Shown piece after piece: positions 35,461 to 45,157 of a stretch of 64,000 nt of DNA; the stretch's first letter is position 1, and every line of letters starts with the position of its first letter. The position numbers were made by a program, and so were the translations under genes. Origin of the DNA: Malania oleifera (taxonomy: Eukaryota; Streptophyta; Magnoliopsida; Santalales; Ximeniaceae). The notes beneath the pieces were generated by a model, which saw only the letters and a list, made by a program, of their open reading frames with translations, had not been told where the DNA came from and ran no database searches. The stretch lies in assembly GCF_029873635.1 (NCBI RefSeq), contig NC_080418.1, positions 150,591,748 through 150,655,747 of the forward strand, written 5' to 3'.

Positions 35461-35775
35461 CGCGGGGCTCAAATCAGAAGAAAACCATGGAACTTCCAAA
35501 ACACAACTCAATAAAATGCCTCCACTTAGACAAATTCAGGAAATAATTGGAAGACTAATTTTTCAATGCATTTGAAATATCCCAAACTATTATGGGAACA
35601 TTTTGGAATTGAATGTGCATTACTTGTTGCAATTTTTAACTTTCTGTTCATTCTCATGCTGAGTTATTGATTGTTGTAATCTGATGTTTTTTTTCTTTTG
35701 TGGTCCAACAGTGAAACTGAAGATGCTAACAATGAAGTGGAGGAGAGTAGAGGTTGTCTCTGCACTATTCTTTGA
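28444..35775 (+). CDS. Small plant protein of unknown function with C-terminal CaaX-like motif, two exons
   Basis: Exons are 28444-28778 and 35712-35775 (tga at 35773-35775), joined across a GT/AG intron of 6.9 kb in phase 2, giving 132 residues. The start is MRVLFCKIHCPFICFCKSSS, a Cys-rich hydrophobic N-terminus. A polar middle follows, then LLRSSLRKAQP and the block KKVQWMDFLGQELVEIKEFE. The tail is acidic (SETEDANNEVEESRG) and ends CLCTIL. The last four residues, CTIL, fit a CaaX box with Leu at the end, which in known proteins directs geranylgeranylation. With the Cys-rich N-terminus this hints at membrane attachment; that is inference. I recall plant proteins with the same start, VQWMDxLG block and ending, but no tested role. 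The intron carries a Copia fossil (29800-33444) and a poly-C run. A CT microsatellite (28787-28807) sits just after the donor. Confidence 0.8.
29800..33444 (+). mobile_element. Copia-type LTR retrotransposon fossil inside the intron
   Basis: Two direct repeats form LTRs: 29800-30449 (tgttg...caaca) and about 32887-33444. The 5 bp ctttc lies on both sides (29795-29799 and 33445-33449). The left LTR is followed at once by a primer-binding site, tggtatcagagc (30452-30463), and a purine-rich 'caaggtgaagatt' precedes the right LTR. Worn Copia pol traces lie between, with a reverse-transcriptase-end-like stretch near 32030-32250. The element is clearly broken, with many breaks. It has the same orientation as the host gene. 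The LTRs differ at a fair number of sites, so the insertion is not recent. Confidence 0.83.
32183..32407 (+). repeat. 45 bp tandem repeat, five units
   Basis: Units start at 32183, 32228, 32273, 32318 and 32363, exactly 45 bp apart, each beginning gggagattggtgttatct or a close variant; a partial sixth begins at 32408. The period is a multiple of three. The array lies in the pol-derived part of the Copia fossil, in a block whose motif (LSQ...F.DR) resembles the Copia segment just after the RT core. The unit differences show that the array itself has aged. Confidence 0.9.
33450..35711 (+). other. Rest of the long intron of the 132-residue gene
   Basis: No coding match could be recognised on either strand. 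It ends in the acceptor caacag (35706-35711). The only striking feature is the poly-C run at 35429-35459. Confidence 0.5.
35429..35459. repeat. Poly-C run
   Basis: About 31 consecutive C, preceded by C-rich tctccc-like sequence and followed by gcgcggggc. Such a long pure C run is unusual in a plant genome this AT-rich. It could be a true unstable tract able to form G-quadruplex or i-motif structures, or a sequencing or assembly artefact. Confidence 0.85.
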
Positions 35776-36778
35776 CCCAGCTCCATCAGTTTATCCGCAT
35801 GCAAATTCTTATGGCGGCAAGAAAAGAGCTAATGACTTCATTCCATTCATTCAATGTGTTTGGATCTAGAGAAGGGCTTCGAGTGAATTGTGGTGTCGAT
35901 CTTCCTTTATTTTAGCCCTTGTTCACCAGCTTCCACACCAAGAGTTTTCTGTGGCGATTCTGTTTAGCAAACAGTTGTTTTTTCCTTGGAAGATTTTGAA
36001 GCTATTGTTTCTTTTTCCCTTACACTAGTATAGTGATTCTTCGACTGATTACAAAACCTCATACCAGGTCTGACACTTTTTCTAGTAAATATATTGCTCA
36101 ATCAGTTGCAAAACTTCTGTATTTTAGGAACCATGTTTGAATAATGGTAATACAAACCTTCAGGCTTCAGATTAGCCATTTAAGTAAAACTTCTTAACTG
36201 CTAGCCTGGAAACACTTGGTAATTACAGTTCATTTGTTTGCTTAATGTATCTCGCAATGATTGGTTTTAACCGGTGTTTTAAAAAGCTCAATCAAAGCTT
36301 GCCTCAAGGCAAGACATGCTTCAAATGCCTTGAGGCTCAATCTAAAATACTAAATTCTAAAAAGGGTTATGCTTTTTAGCCAAAAGCACACCTTTTGCAC
36401 CTTTTTAGTTGAGACTTACACATTTTGGGTGTGTGATTCTCAAGTTAGAATTGGTTAAAAAATAACTACATGTTTGTAGAAAAGAAATGCCATAATATGA
36501 GTTTATTTCTAAAACTTTTGAACCTCAACATTTTCAAAATAACTGTATCTTTAGTAATGAAAATAGTTTCAACTTTGTAATGGTATATCTCTTGTCATGA
36601 TTTATGTCATGTATTTAAGTTAGTAATTTTTGAATGGCCGACAAGTATTTTGCGAAATACATCTAGTTTTTCTTTTTTACATCATATTTGTGATTTTCTT
36701 AATTTTTACTTTATTTTAAATATATATAATTTATTTAACAAATTTTTATCTTAAAAAATAAATTCTCAAGAGGCCTAC

Positions 36779-36960
36779 TGTAAAAATCCTAGAAAGAGAT
36801 ATAAAGGATTAATAGAATGATTCCAAAATAAAAATAAAAATAATAAAATAAAATAAAATTAAAATTAAAATTAAAAAAATAAATAATTAATTAAATAATT
36901 AAACGAATTTTTAAAAAAAAAATAAAAAAAATTAAATAAATAATAATAATAATAATATTA

Positions 36961-37001
<41 letters not shown>

Positions 37002-37037
37002 CCTCCTGAAGCTTCAACAAGCTTAAGGAGATTCAAA

Positions 37038-37094
<57 letters not shown>

Positions 37095-39544
37095 ATTATT
37101 ATTATTATTATTCTTCTTCTTTTCTTTTCTTTTCTTCTTTGCAACTCTCTGAACTCTCTCTCTCTCTCTCTCCCCCTCTCTTCGATTTCGTGACAGATTT
37201 TCGCCTGATCGAAAATTCGAAGATACCACTGAACTCCATTCGCTGCTGCTGTCATTTCTACCGGAGCGGATCGGTGGTAGGAGCGGCGTAAGCATATTCC
37301 CTAGGGTAAGCCATTTTTCCCTTTTTCTTTAATTTCTTGCAAAATATAAGTCCAATTGACAAACGGACACCATCACGAGAATCTAGGGATGATTCTCTAT
37401 AAGTCTAGTGGGACGGAATTTTCGTAGGGGTGTCGGACCAAAACCCCAAATTTGGGGTGCGGGGGTTATTAAGAGGCTTATTTTTAATTAATTAGCATTA
37501 ATTTAGAAATGCTAAAATATTGAGCATTTTGGGTTGAAGTAGGATTTCTGAAATTAAAGGCCCACGTGAGCACCGCGGGTATAATTTTGGGACCCGCATG
37601 AAAAATTTAGAAAATTAAGTGAGTGTTTTAAATAATAGTTTAAATATTAATTTGAGGTATATGGGGCCTAAGGAAGGCTAGATGGGTATTATTTTGGAAA
37701 AATAGATTAATTAATTTGGAAAAAATGTAAATTGTAGGAGTTAAATTTTGGGCGCTAAGGGCGTGAAATTTTGGATTCTAGCGAGACTCTCAGTAAGCCA
37801 GGTAAGGGGAATAAATTATAGCAGTGTTTTTAAAATTATTATTTGAATTAATATATGAAAATGAGCATATGATATTTTGTCTGAAAATTATTATGATATA
37901 AATATCAGATAAATTATATGGCATTTGAGTGATGTTAAATTGTGGTATTTTGGAGTGTAAAATATAACGATAAGTAATTTCTAAGAAAATATTGAGATGA
38001 GAATTACTTATGTGATTAGTGAAAAATAATGTAATATGGTATTATTATATGAGTAGAAATGTTTTACTTGGAAAATGGGATTTTGTCAATTATTGATATT
38101 GAAAAATAATAAAATGTGGTATTTATTTGTGAGTGAAAATTATTTGCATGAGAAATAAGTATTTTGGGAAAATGTGAAAAATACATGAAATATGATATAT
38201 GATATTATGAGATGATGAAATGTGCACAGAAAATTATGAGAATATTTATATTGAACTGAATTGTGATATACTAGAATATAATTGATGAAATGCCAATATC
38301 GCATAATGATTGCGGGTATGTGGTGGTAAATCCCGTTGGATGGTTATGATATTCGGCACGGTACCGTTGCAAGTGGTGTTAGTGCAACCACACGGACTCT
38401 TGGAGCGTGTGGCGTGACAGTCGACTGTGCCATTGTGTAGGGTTGTTGGGTCTCTTAAGTCCGGATCAGGGTATTAGGCCGGCCAGTTGTATTACAGACG
38501 CAATATGTGATATGATATTTGATCTAACCGGGTCGGCCAACCACGGTTAGATTCAGCCTTCGGGCCACACAACCTTGACCATGGAGGGAAGCATGACATG
38601 TATAGAAAGATCCTCAAGGTGGCCATGAGTTACAGACGCAATATTGGTATTTGATACCGAAGATACTCATGAGTCGGAAAGTAAAGTGTAAATGAAAAGT
38701 GAAAGAATGATAAAATTGGTTAAAATGAGGAATGAAAGAAAGAATGAAAATTGAGAAATAAAGAATGATAAAATTGAGAAATTGAACAGTGTGAGTTAAT
38801 AATATAAATAATTAAGGTGAAGTGAAACTCTCCGCCTGAGGGCTTACTGAGTAAGGTGAGTGCCCTGATGGGTATCAGATGTGGTCATACCCGGCTACAT
38901 AACATGTTAGGGCAGAGGGAAGTTACCTGTATGGGCGGGTAATCTTCCCTATTTTCAAGAATTTCGCGGGTAAATATGTGTTGGAAATCATTGAATTTGA
39001 TAAATGATTTTAAAGCTTATAAAAGCTTGTGTTGTATATCTATATGATTATGTGTATGTCAATATTAGTGTATTTTCTCAGATGAAATGGTGATTTGAAA
39101 AGTAAAGTGTATTATAATTGTACTCATTTGGCCACACACTGTAAATATTTTATTCCTTCTTACTGAGATGTGTCTCACCCAAATTATCTAAATTTTTCAG
39201 GGGATAGAGATAGGCCAGGTGGTAGAGCTCCGTGATCATAGGGAGCTGGGACCCTGAGATACAGGGTGAGTTTTGACTAGGGAGGTGTGGTTCCCTAGGG
39301 TTGTAATATTTTTTGGTATGAAATAGTGTTATGTATTTATGTACGTTGATACTCTGGGTATTGTATTATGACTAATGTGTATATACTGTCTTTTACTGTT
39401 AGGTTGTTTAATAAAATACTTCCCAATGCGGGTCGGGTCGTATGAATGATAATAGGATTGTTGACGTGGCCGATTAATGGATTTATGACATGATTATTTA
39501 TTTATTATTAAAAAAAAAAATTGTATGAAAACCGGGGCGTCACA
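36779..39544 (+). mobile_element. 2766 bp LTR-like unit (TG...CA) with perfect 5 bp duplication, + strand
   Basis: Starts tgtaaaaatcc and ends ggggcgtcaca, with cctac on both sides (36774-36778 and 39545-39549). It is the + strand sister of 22464-25231. Shared landmarks are the AT/ATT tracts, the CT-rich stretch, a GC-rich island at about 37240-37440, 'gagggcttactgagtaagg' (38836-38854), 'ggccacacactgtaa' and 'tactgagatgtgtctcaccc' (39160-39179). It has no second copy beside it, no primer-binding site and no pol sequence, which fits a solo LTR or a non-coding LTR derivative. It sits inside an older MITE, so it is the younger of the two. No open frame of interest was found. Confidence 0.75.
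36940..37112. repeat. (TTA)n, (AT)n and (ATT)n microsatellites
   Basis: A cluster of simple repeats at the left part of the LTR-like unit: TAA then TTA units at 36940-37001, AT at 37042-37090, and ATT at 37090-37112. A CT run follows at about 37155-37171. Open frames here encode only homopolymers. Confidence 0.9.
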
Positions 39545-39625
39545 CCTACGTCCCAACGCCTTAAAGCTTATGCCTTGCCTTTTGAAGGTTAAAACACCTA
39601 ACACATACGCCTTTGAAAAAACATT

Positions 39626-40256
39626 GGTTTTAACCACTTAAGAAAAGAATTCATGTGTCATTCTAGGCACACCAGAAATGGATCCTCCAGAGTTACTCTC
39701 CCTAGAATTCTTGAAATTGAATCATCTAATTATTTTTCAACAGTCCTGGTATTGCCACATTATTCATGTATTTGCCATGGAAAGGGAGGGAGAGAGAGAG
39801 TTTTTCAACTTCAAGCAAGTAACTCTAAAGGATCTTAATGCTAAGGGCATCATGCTGATGGGTTTTATGCACTGTCGACTGCCAAAAGCTTAAAAAACTC
39901 GTCAATGCTTCCATCTTCCATCCCAAACCTCTGCAACATTTAAATTATTTCAGTTAGTTTTCCTTGGGACTTTTTTTTTTTTTTTAATATAATTCTGTTC
40001 ACGGAGTTAGCTTACATTCCTTGTGTGGAGAGAGAGAGAGAGAGAGACCTTTTAAATCCTCTAGCCTTTCAAAGTTCTTTTTAGCTAGATTATACTAGAT
40101 ACATGACATCTGTGCCCGCCTACTTATGTTGCTCTTAGTTTTATTCTGCAGTTCCACGAGAATATTATTGTTTCTAGCTTTCATTGTAATTGAGGAAAGA
40201 ACGTTACTAGTATTCTTTACTTCATACTCCTTAGGCTCCTACGGATTTCAGAACTT
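39626..40256. other. Intergenic between the MITE and the RLP gene
   Basis: No gene recognised. An (AG)n run lies at 40028-40047. The last 100-200 bases next to 40256 probably belong to the 3'UTR of the RLP gene, which lies on the - strand. Confidence 0.45.
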
Positions 40257-42779
40257 TTACCATGGAAGCCAGAGCCTGGCATAGATCCCCCTCCTTGTTT
40301 GGCCACGATGATTTGTACGTGGTGCTGGGCCAAAGTAGCCAGCAAAAAACATGATTGCCACTGCCCAGAAAAATCCGACCGGGTAGCCAATCCCCATAGC
40401 TGCCCAGGAAAACCATCTTTTGTTAGTTTCTTTTTCTTTTTCTTCTTCTTCTTCTTCTTCTTCATGTGGCTCTGGTGGTGGCATCTGATCAGGACATGGC
40501 GTCTCAATTTGTGTTCCACACAATCCACTGTTGTTGGCAAAGTAATTTGGATAATTCATTGTGTCCATTTGGCCACCCACTGGAATATGACCCACGAGCT
40601 TGTTGTTGCTCACATCCAAAGTTGTGAGTTGTTGCAGGTTTGTTAGTGTTTGTGGAATTGAGCCAGAGAGTACGTTGTGTGACAAATCCAAGCTCTCTAA
40701 ACTCTGCAAATTTCCAAAAGTAGCTGGTATGTTGCCAGAGAGGTTGTTATATGAGATGTTGAGTAGCTTTAGACTCCTCAGGTGGCCTAAAGAAGCAGGA
40801 ATTTTGCCTGAAAGTTGGTTTTTTGACAGGTCCAACAAGGAGTAGATTTCAAGACTCAGACTTGAGAGACCTCGTTTCGACTTTTTCCAATTCACGATCA
40901 AGTCATTGAACTCGATCTGGAAGGTGAACATATAATCAAAAGTTGATGGTAATTTGGAAGTCGGTGTTTCAGTCATTCCAGTGAGATTTCCCAGCTGTTC
41001 AGGTATTTCTCCAACCAGGTTGTTGCTCGAGAGATCGAGGATTCGGAGGCTAGTAAAGTTGGAAAAGGTCTTGGAGATTGAGCCTTCAAGGGAATTGTTT
41101 CGCAGATTTAGAACTTGAAGGGTGGAGATTTGGGAGAGGAACTGTGGCAACTCACCAGTGATTTTGTTGCCATGGAGATCAAGGTATTCGAGCTTGCTCA
41201 GATTAGTCAGGTTCCAGGGCAAGCTTCCAGAGAATTTATTTCCTCCTAATGCAAGCATTGAGGTCTTTTGAGGGAAGGTCACTGGAATCTCCCCTGAGAA
41301 CTCGTTGTCAGATAAATCTACGTAACTAAGGAAGGCGTCGGGGTTAAAAACTGGGAAAGTGTTGCCAGAGAATTTATTTCTTGACAAGTCTAACAGCAAG
41401 AGCCGATGAATTTGGGAGATGGATTTCGGAATTGGCCCGGAAAAATTGTTTCCGGCCAACATAAGAAGCATGATTGCAGCGTCTCCGATGGTTTCTGGCA
41501 GCTCCCCGGAGAAATTGTTCTGCGAGAGGTCGAGGACTGATAAACTTTGAGATTGAAATAGACGAGCAGGAAGAGTTCCCACAAGCTTGTTATCTGACAG
41601 AATTATGCTTCCGAGGTCCATTTCAGCAAGCCATTGTGGGAATGTTCCTTCAAGATTGTTCTCACTCAAATCCAGGAAATCAAGACCTGTTTGCGTTGAA
41701 ATCCAACGTGGGATTTCTCCAACAAGGCCACAAGACCGCAAAGATAGTCGAGACAGCATACACTTGGGCACTATCTCAGCATTGTTATTCCAGGTAAGAT
41801 TGTTTCCTCCAAGAGATAAGACTTTCATATCCTTAACGTTGAACACTTGAGCTGGGATTTCTCCCTTAAGCCAGTTGCTTTCCAGCTGAAGTGTTTCCAA
41901 CTTGCTCAGTTTCTGTATTGATGGTGGGAATCTGCCAGTCAGCTTGTTCTTGCTCAAGTCCAGAATGGAAAGGTTGGATAAACTTCCAATGTCGGCTGGA
42001 ATCTCCAGTGACAAAGAGTTGTTCATCAAGTTCAATTCTTCCAACTCCTTCAAAAGCAGAACTGTGGATGGAATTCCACCAGAGAATTTGTTTCTTGAAA
42101 GATCCAACTGATGCAACTTTGTAAGGTTCCCAATCTCTTCAGGGATATTTCCGCCAAGAAGATTGTCATCCAACTTCAGTGTCATCAAGTTCCCAAGCGA
42201 GCCCACTTCTGGACTTAGAACACCATCGATCAAATTAGAGCTGAGATCAAGATACTGTAGAAACCTCAAGCGGAAAATTTCAGGAGGAATGGGGCCAGTG
42301 AAGCTGTTTTGCGCCATTTCAAGGTGAACCAGGCTGAGGTTACGAAAGCCGTGCGCTGGAATTTCACCTTGTATGTTATTCTGAGATAGGACTAGCAGCA
42401 TCAAGCTTCTGATGCGAAACAGTGGTTTCAAGACTCTGGAGGGAACCACCACGGGCTCTGAATAAGATTCAGAGTTTGGAAGAATGAGGGAATAGAGATC
42501 CAGGCCGATGATGCTCCTCTTCGTACTCGACCTTGATCGAGAATCATCGCACACGACGTGATCCCACCGGCAACAGTCAGAACTGGAATTCCAGAATTCC
42601 AGGCCCAAAGTGAAACTGTCAATGGGATAGTTACTTGTGAGGGCTGTGATGAGGAGTGATTTGAACTGGAGAAGGGATTGCTTTTGATCTGCAGGACAAC
42701 AGAAACAAGAGAGGAAGAAGATGAAGAAGAAGAGGAAGGACAGAAGCAGTGGGCATGTTTTGGACATTGTTGGGTTCAT
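40257..42779 (-). CDS. LRR receptor-like protein (RLP), RLP46/57-like, single exon
   Basis: An intact 840-residue open frame. A signal peptide covers about residues 1-27 (MNPTMSK, then a hydrophobic core). The LRR N-cap has a CCRWDHVVC motif at 69-77. About two dozen LRRs of the plant LxxLDLSxNxLSGxIP type fill 125-600 and 645-735. They are split by an island at about 600-645 that includes FNDLIVNWKKSKRGLSS. The C-cap has a CGTQIETPCP pair. A juxtamembrane acidic stretch (PHEEEEEEEE, 771-780) precedes one membrane helix at about 791-816 with a GYPVG motif (798-802). The tail is short and basic with no kinase domain. RLPs of this build are plasma-membrane receptors that in known cases pair with SOBIR1-type kinases through the GxxxG motif; that partner is inferred here. 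Closest remembered relatives are Arabidopsis RLP46/RLP57. A W-box core (ttgacc, - strand) lies at 42872-42867, before the start. Confidence 0.93.
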   Translation of the reverse strand: MNPTMSKTCPLLLSFLFFFIFFLSCFCCPADQKQSLLQFKSLLITALTSNYPIDSFTLGLEFWNSSSDCCRWDHVVCDDSRSRSSTKRSIIGLDLYSLILPNSESYSEPVVVPSRVLKPLFRIRSLMLLVLSQNNIQGEIPAHGFRNLSLVHLEMAQNSFTGPIPPEIFRLRFLQYLDLSSNLIDGVLSPEVGSLGNLMTLKLDDNLLGGNIPEEIGNLTKLHQLDLSRNKFSGGIPSTVLLLKELEELNLMNNSLSLEIPADIGSLSNLSILDLSKNKLTGRFPPSIQKLSKLETLQLESNWLKGEIPAQVFNVKDMKVLSLGGNNLTWNNNAEIVPKCMLSRLSLRSCGLVGEIPRWISTQTGLDFLDLSENNLEGTFPQWLAEMDLGSIILSDNKLVGTLPARLFQSQSLSVLDLSQNNFSGELPETIGDAAIMLLMLAGNNFSGPIPKSISQIHRLLLLDLSRNKFSGNTFPVFNPDAFLSYVDLSDNEFSGEIPVTFPQKTSMLALGGNKFSGSLPWNLTNLSKLEYLDLHGNKITGELPQFLSQISTLQVLNLRNNSLEGSISKTFSNFTSLRILDLSSNNLVGEIPEQLGNLTGMTETPTSKLPSTFDYMFTFQIEFNDLIVNWKKSKRGLSSLSLEIYSLLDLSKNQLSGKIPASLGHLRSLKLLNISYNNLSGNIPATFGNLQSLESLDLSHNVLSGSIPQTLTNLQQLTTLDVSNNKLVGHIPVGGQMDTMNYPNYFANNSGLCGTQIETPCPDQMPPPEPHEEEEEEEEKEKETNKRWFSWAAMGIGYPVGFFWAVAIMFFAGYFGPAPRTNHRGQTRRGIYARLWLPW
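40437..40463 (-). repeat. GAA-type microsatellite coding the acidic stretch of the RLP
   Basis: On the + strand this is a ttc/ctt run. On the gene strand it encodes Glu residues at about 773-780, just outside the membrane helix. Length changes by whole codons would leave the frame intact but alter the acidic collar of the receptor. Confidence 0.85.
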
Positions 42780-44631
42780 TTTGCAGTGCTGAAGTGCATT
42801 GGAAGTAGGAAGTGGAAGAGAATGCTTTTTAAAGAATTCACATCTCTTTCGGTGGAGGATTCTTCAGGTCAATGGCAGTGGAATCTTTTTCAATGGGTAG
42901 AAGTCATTGCAATCTTCATGATATCCTTGATTTCCATGGCAACAAAATAACATAATATGGAGAGAGAGAGAGAGATGGAGGAAGGCTCATTTCCTCGTTT
43001 CTTTTCATGGATCATTTCACCATGACTTTGACTTTGAATGCTACAGTATGGTTGACCTTAACTACAGTGTGGGCGACCATCCTTCAAGATATCCTTCACC
43101 AAACATTTCGGAAAAGGGCTACTTTAGGGCAGAAGTTATTGACATCTCTCAAAAAAAATAGCATGAATCTCTCATGAGATTTTAAAAATGAGCACCTATT
43201 TTCCTTTGGTTTGGCAAAGAGACAAAGACTTCAAATATTTTCATGAGTTTCTATGGAAATTTATTTTTGAGAACACTTATATCTCCTTTTTGTGTTTAAC
43301 GGTTATTTGATGGTGGTAGTATAGGTGTCTTAGAAATAGAATGGTAAGTTCTGTCATTTTTTGTCAAAACTCAAGTAAGGTTAATATTTTTTTACCTTTT
43401 TATTATGATATTTCTCATATAGCATTTCATTTTTGTTTACTTCACTTGCTTCAGAAATAAAGGTGTGTTTAGTTCGGTAGCTTGGGTCGACTTAAAACCC
43501 TAAGCCTAGGTTTGTTGCAACATACTAGTGGGAGAGGATTGGTCAAGGATGGCTCAACCCATTTATGTGATAGACAATGAATCATGAGAATGCCGATCTC
43601 CAAAGAGAGACCCAATTGAGATTTTAGTTAAAACTTCATTTGAACTTTTAAAACTAATTGAGGAATTTAGACATGAAGAATGTTCCAATAGAAAATCTCC
43701 CTATTACCCACCGGGGAGAGTTGTACGATTGAGGCTTGCTATTGGAGAGTTCTAAAAAGTTTTTTGTTCTCATTTTTTTTTTTGGGTCTTTAGTTTGATT
43801 GATTGTCTTTAGTGACAATAATGAAAAAGAATATGTTTTGGAAAATATTAGGCCTTATTTAGTTGTATAAGATAATTTTTAATTTTAATTTTGTAAAGAA
43901 TTACAAATATATCACATTCTTTTTAAAATTTTCTAACATTGTATAGAAAATTTTGAAAAAAAAAAATGTATTTTTTATTTTTTTCAAGTTTTCTTTCAGA
44001 AAAAAACCAAGATAGCATTTTTTTTAATTATTTGAAAACTTAGAAATGAAAAATAATTCTTTTCCACAATTGAATAGACAGACCCTCATATATTATCAAG
44101 GCTGCCTACTTGCTACTTTCAGAATTCAAAATTGTTTTTCCACATAGAAAATTAGTTTCTATTTTTAATTATTTTTTAATTACATTCCATGATCTCCCAT
44201 TAAATTTTATCAACCAGGGCAACGGGCGACGACCTTATTCCAATTCCACATCTGCCTCTCTTTGTCTAATGATTTCTCATGGAATGTAAGAATAGACTGA
44301 TGATAAGAGTGCACCTAAAGGGCGTTGACAAAAATGAGTACCCCATGGAAATGAAATGGCCTTCCCTCTTTCTTCGCATAAAAATAGGCATACAAGTTTT
44401 CATATTTTTAGCTTTTTGTGATGGTACTTAAAAAATGACTTATGACTTATGACTCATACTGCAAAACCTCCATATAAAACAAGATTCCATTTCCACAAAG
44501 AAAGAAAGCAAATCCTAAATCATCCCCCATGAGTACAACTTCAACTCCATATAAGTGGGTGATAAAGAGGGTTTACCACTTGCTGTCCAAGTTGGTTGCA
44601 CAGCCAGAGCTAAACTCTACAAAAATAACTG
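42780..44631. other. Divergent intergenic region between the RLP and P450 genes
   Basis: The two genes are divergently arranged with about 1.85 kb between their start codons. A W-box core lies just upstream of the RLP start, and an (AG)n run lies at 42961-42974. On the P450 side, a TATA-like ccatataaaac sits near 44470, about 160 bases before the ATG. The middle is AT-rich with no recognised element. Shared regulation cannot be judged. Confidence 0.5.
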
Positions 44632-45157
44632 ATGACAGCACCAACACTGCTACTGTTACTGCCCCTCTTCTTCCTGTTCTTCTTCTTCTTCCTCTTCTTC
44701 ATAGTAAAAATCAAGTTAACAGCCAGGAGAGGAGGGGGGGCAGAGGACTCGAGACTTCCTCCTGGAAGCAAAGGATGGCCTGTGCTGGGGGAGACCCTGC
44801 AGTTTCTGGGAGCAAGCCGGAGGGGAAAGCCGGAGAGTTTCATCCAGGAGCGAATGGCGAAATACAATTCCCGGGTGTTCAGGACATCACTGCTGGGAGA
44901 AAATGTTGCTGTTGTGTGTGGACCGCCAGGGAACAAGTTCCTGTTTGGGAACGAGGGGAAGCTGGTGGAGATGTGGTGGCCGAGCTCCGTGCGGAAGCTG
45001 TTCGGGGACCAGTGCCTGATAAACATGGTGGGAGATGAAGCGAGGAGGGTGCGCAAGATGATGATGGCATTTATGGGACCTGATCAGGCTCTGGTGCAGT
45101 ACTATATCACTGCCATGGAAGATGTCGCACACCGCCATTTCACAACTCAGTGGGAAG
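44632..45157 (+). CDS. CYP716-like cytochrome P450, exon 1 only
   Basis: Encodes 175 residues: a hydrophobic membrane anchor (LLLLLPLFFLFFFFFLFF), the proline hinge LPPGSKGWPVLGETLQFL, then FIQERMAKYNSRVFRTSLLG, GPPGNKFLFGNEGKLV, WWPSSVRKLFG and a helix ending HFTTQWEG. These match CYP716 family enzymes, many of which oxidise triterpene skeletons such as beta-amyrin in the endoplasmic reticulum. Exon 1 ends at 45157 in phase 1 with donor gtatgg, where CYP716 genes have an intron as I remember. No exon 2, I-helix (AGxDT), ExxR or haem Cys motif was found from 45158 to 64000. The gene is therefore truncated, or its next exon lies more than 18.8 kb away behind the transposons. Its GC content is much higher than the flanks. 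The substrate cannot be told from this part. Confidence 0.82.

Larger units (their letters stand above)
36273..39625. mobile_element. hAT-like MITE interrupted by the 2.77 kb LTR-like unit
   Basis: The outer element begins ggtgttttaaaaagctc and ends ctttgaaaaaacatt, imperfect inverted ends. It is bordered by ggttttaacc on both sides (36263-36272 and 39626-39635). Inside the left end are 'gcctcaaggcaag' and 'gccttgaggctc'; inside the right end are 'acgccttaaagc' and 'gccttgcctttt'. This GCCTTGAGGC-rich pattern is common in small plant DNA transposons. Without the LTR-like unit (36779-39544) and its duplicated base set, about 580 bp remain. Class II and non-autonomous by inference; hAT is suggested by the 8-10 bp duplication only. 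Confidence 0.6.

Noticed and set aside
35684-35869. A 61-codon frame starting MFFFFCG
   Set aside because: It overlaps exon 2 of the 132-residue gene in another frame. The spliced frame gives the family-like ending CLCTIL.
44529-45038. A 169-codon frame overlapping the P450 exon in another frame
   Set aside because: The P450 frame matches a known family along its whole length. This one is a shadow with no family match.
44610-45056. Antisense open frames over the P450 exon
   Set aside because: They are mirror images of GC-rich coding sequence and have no motifs.
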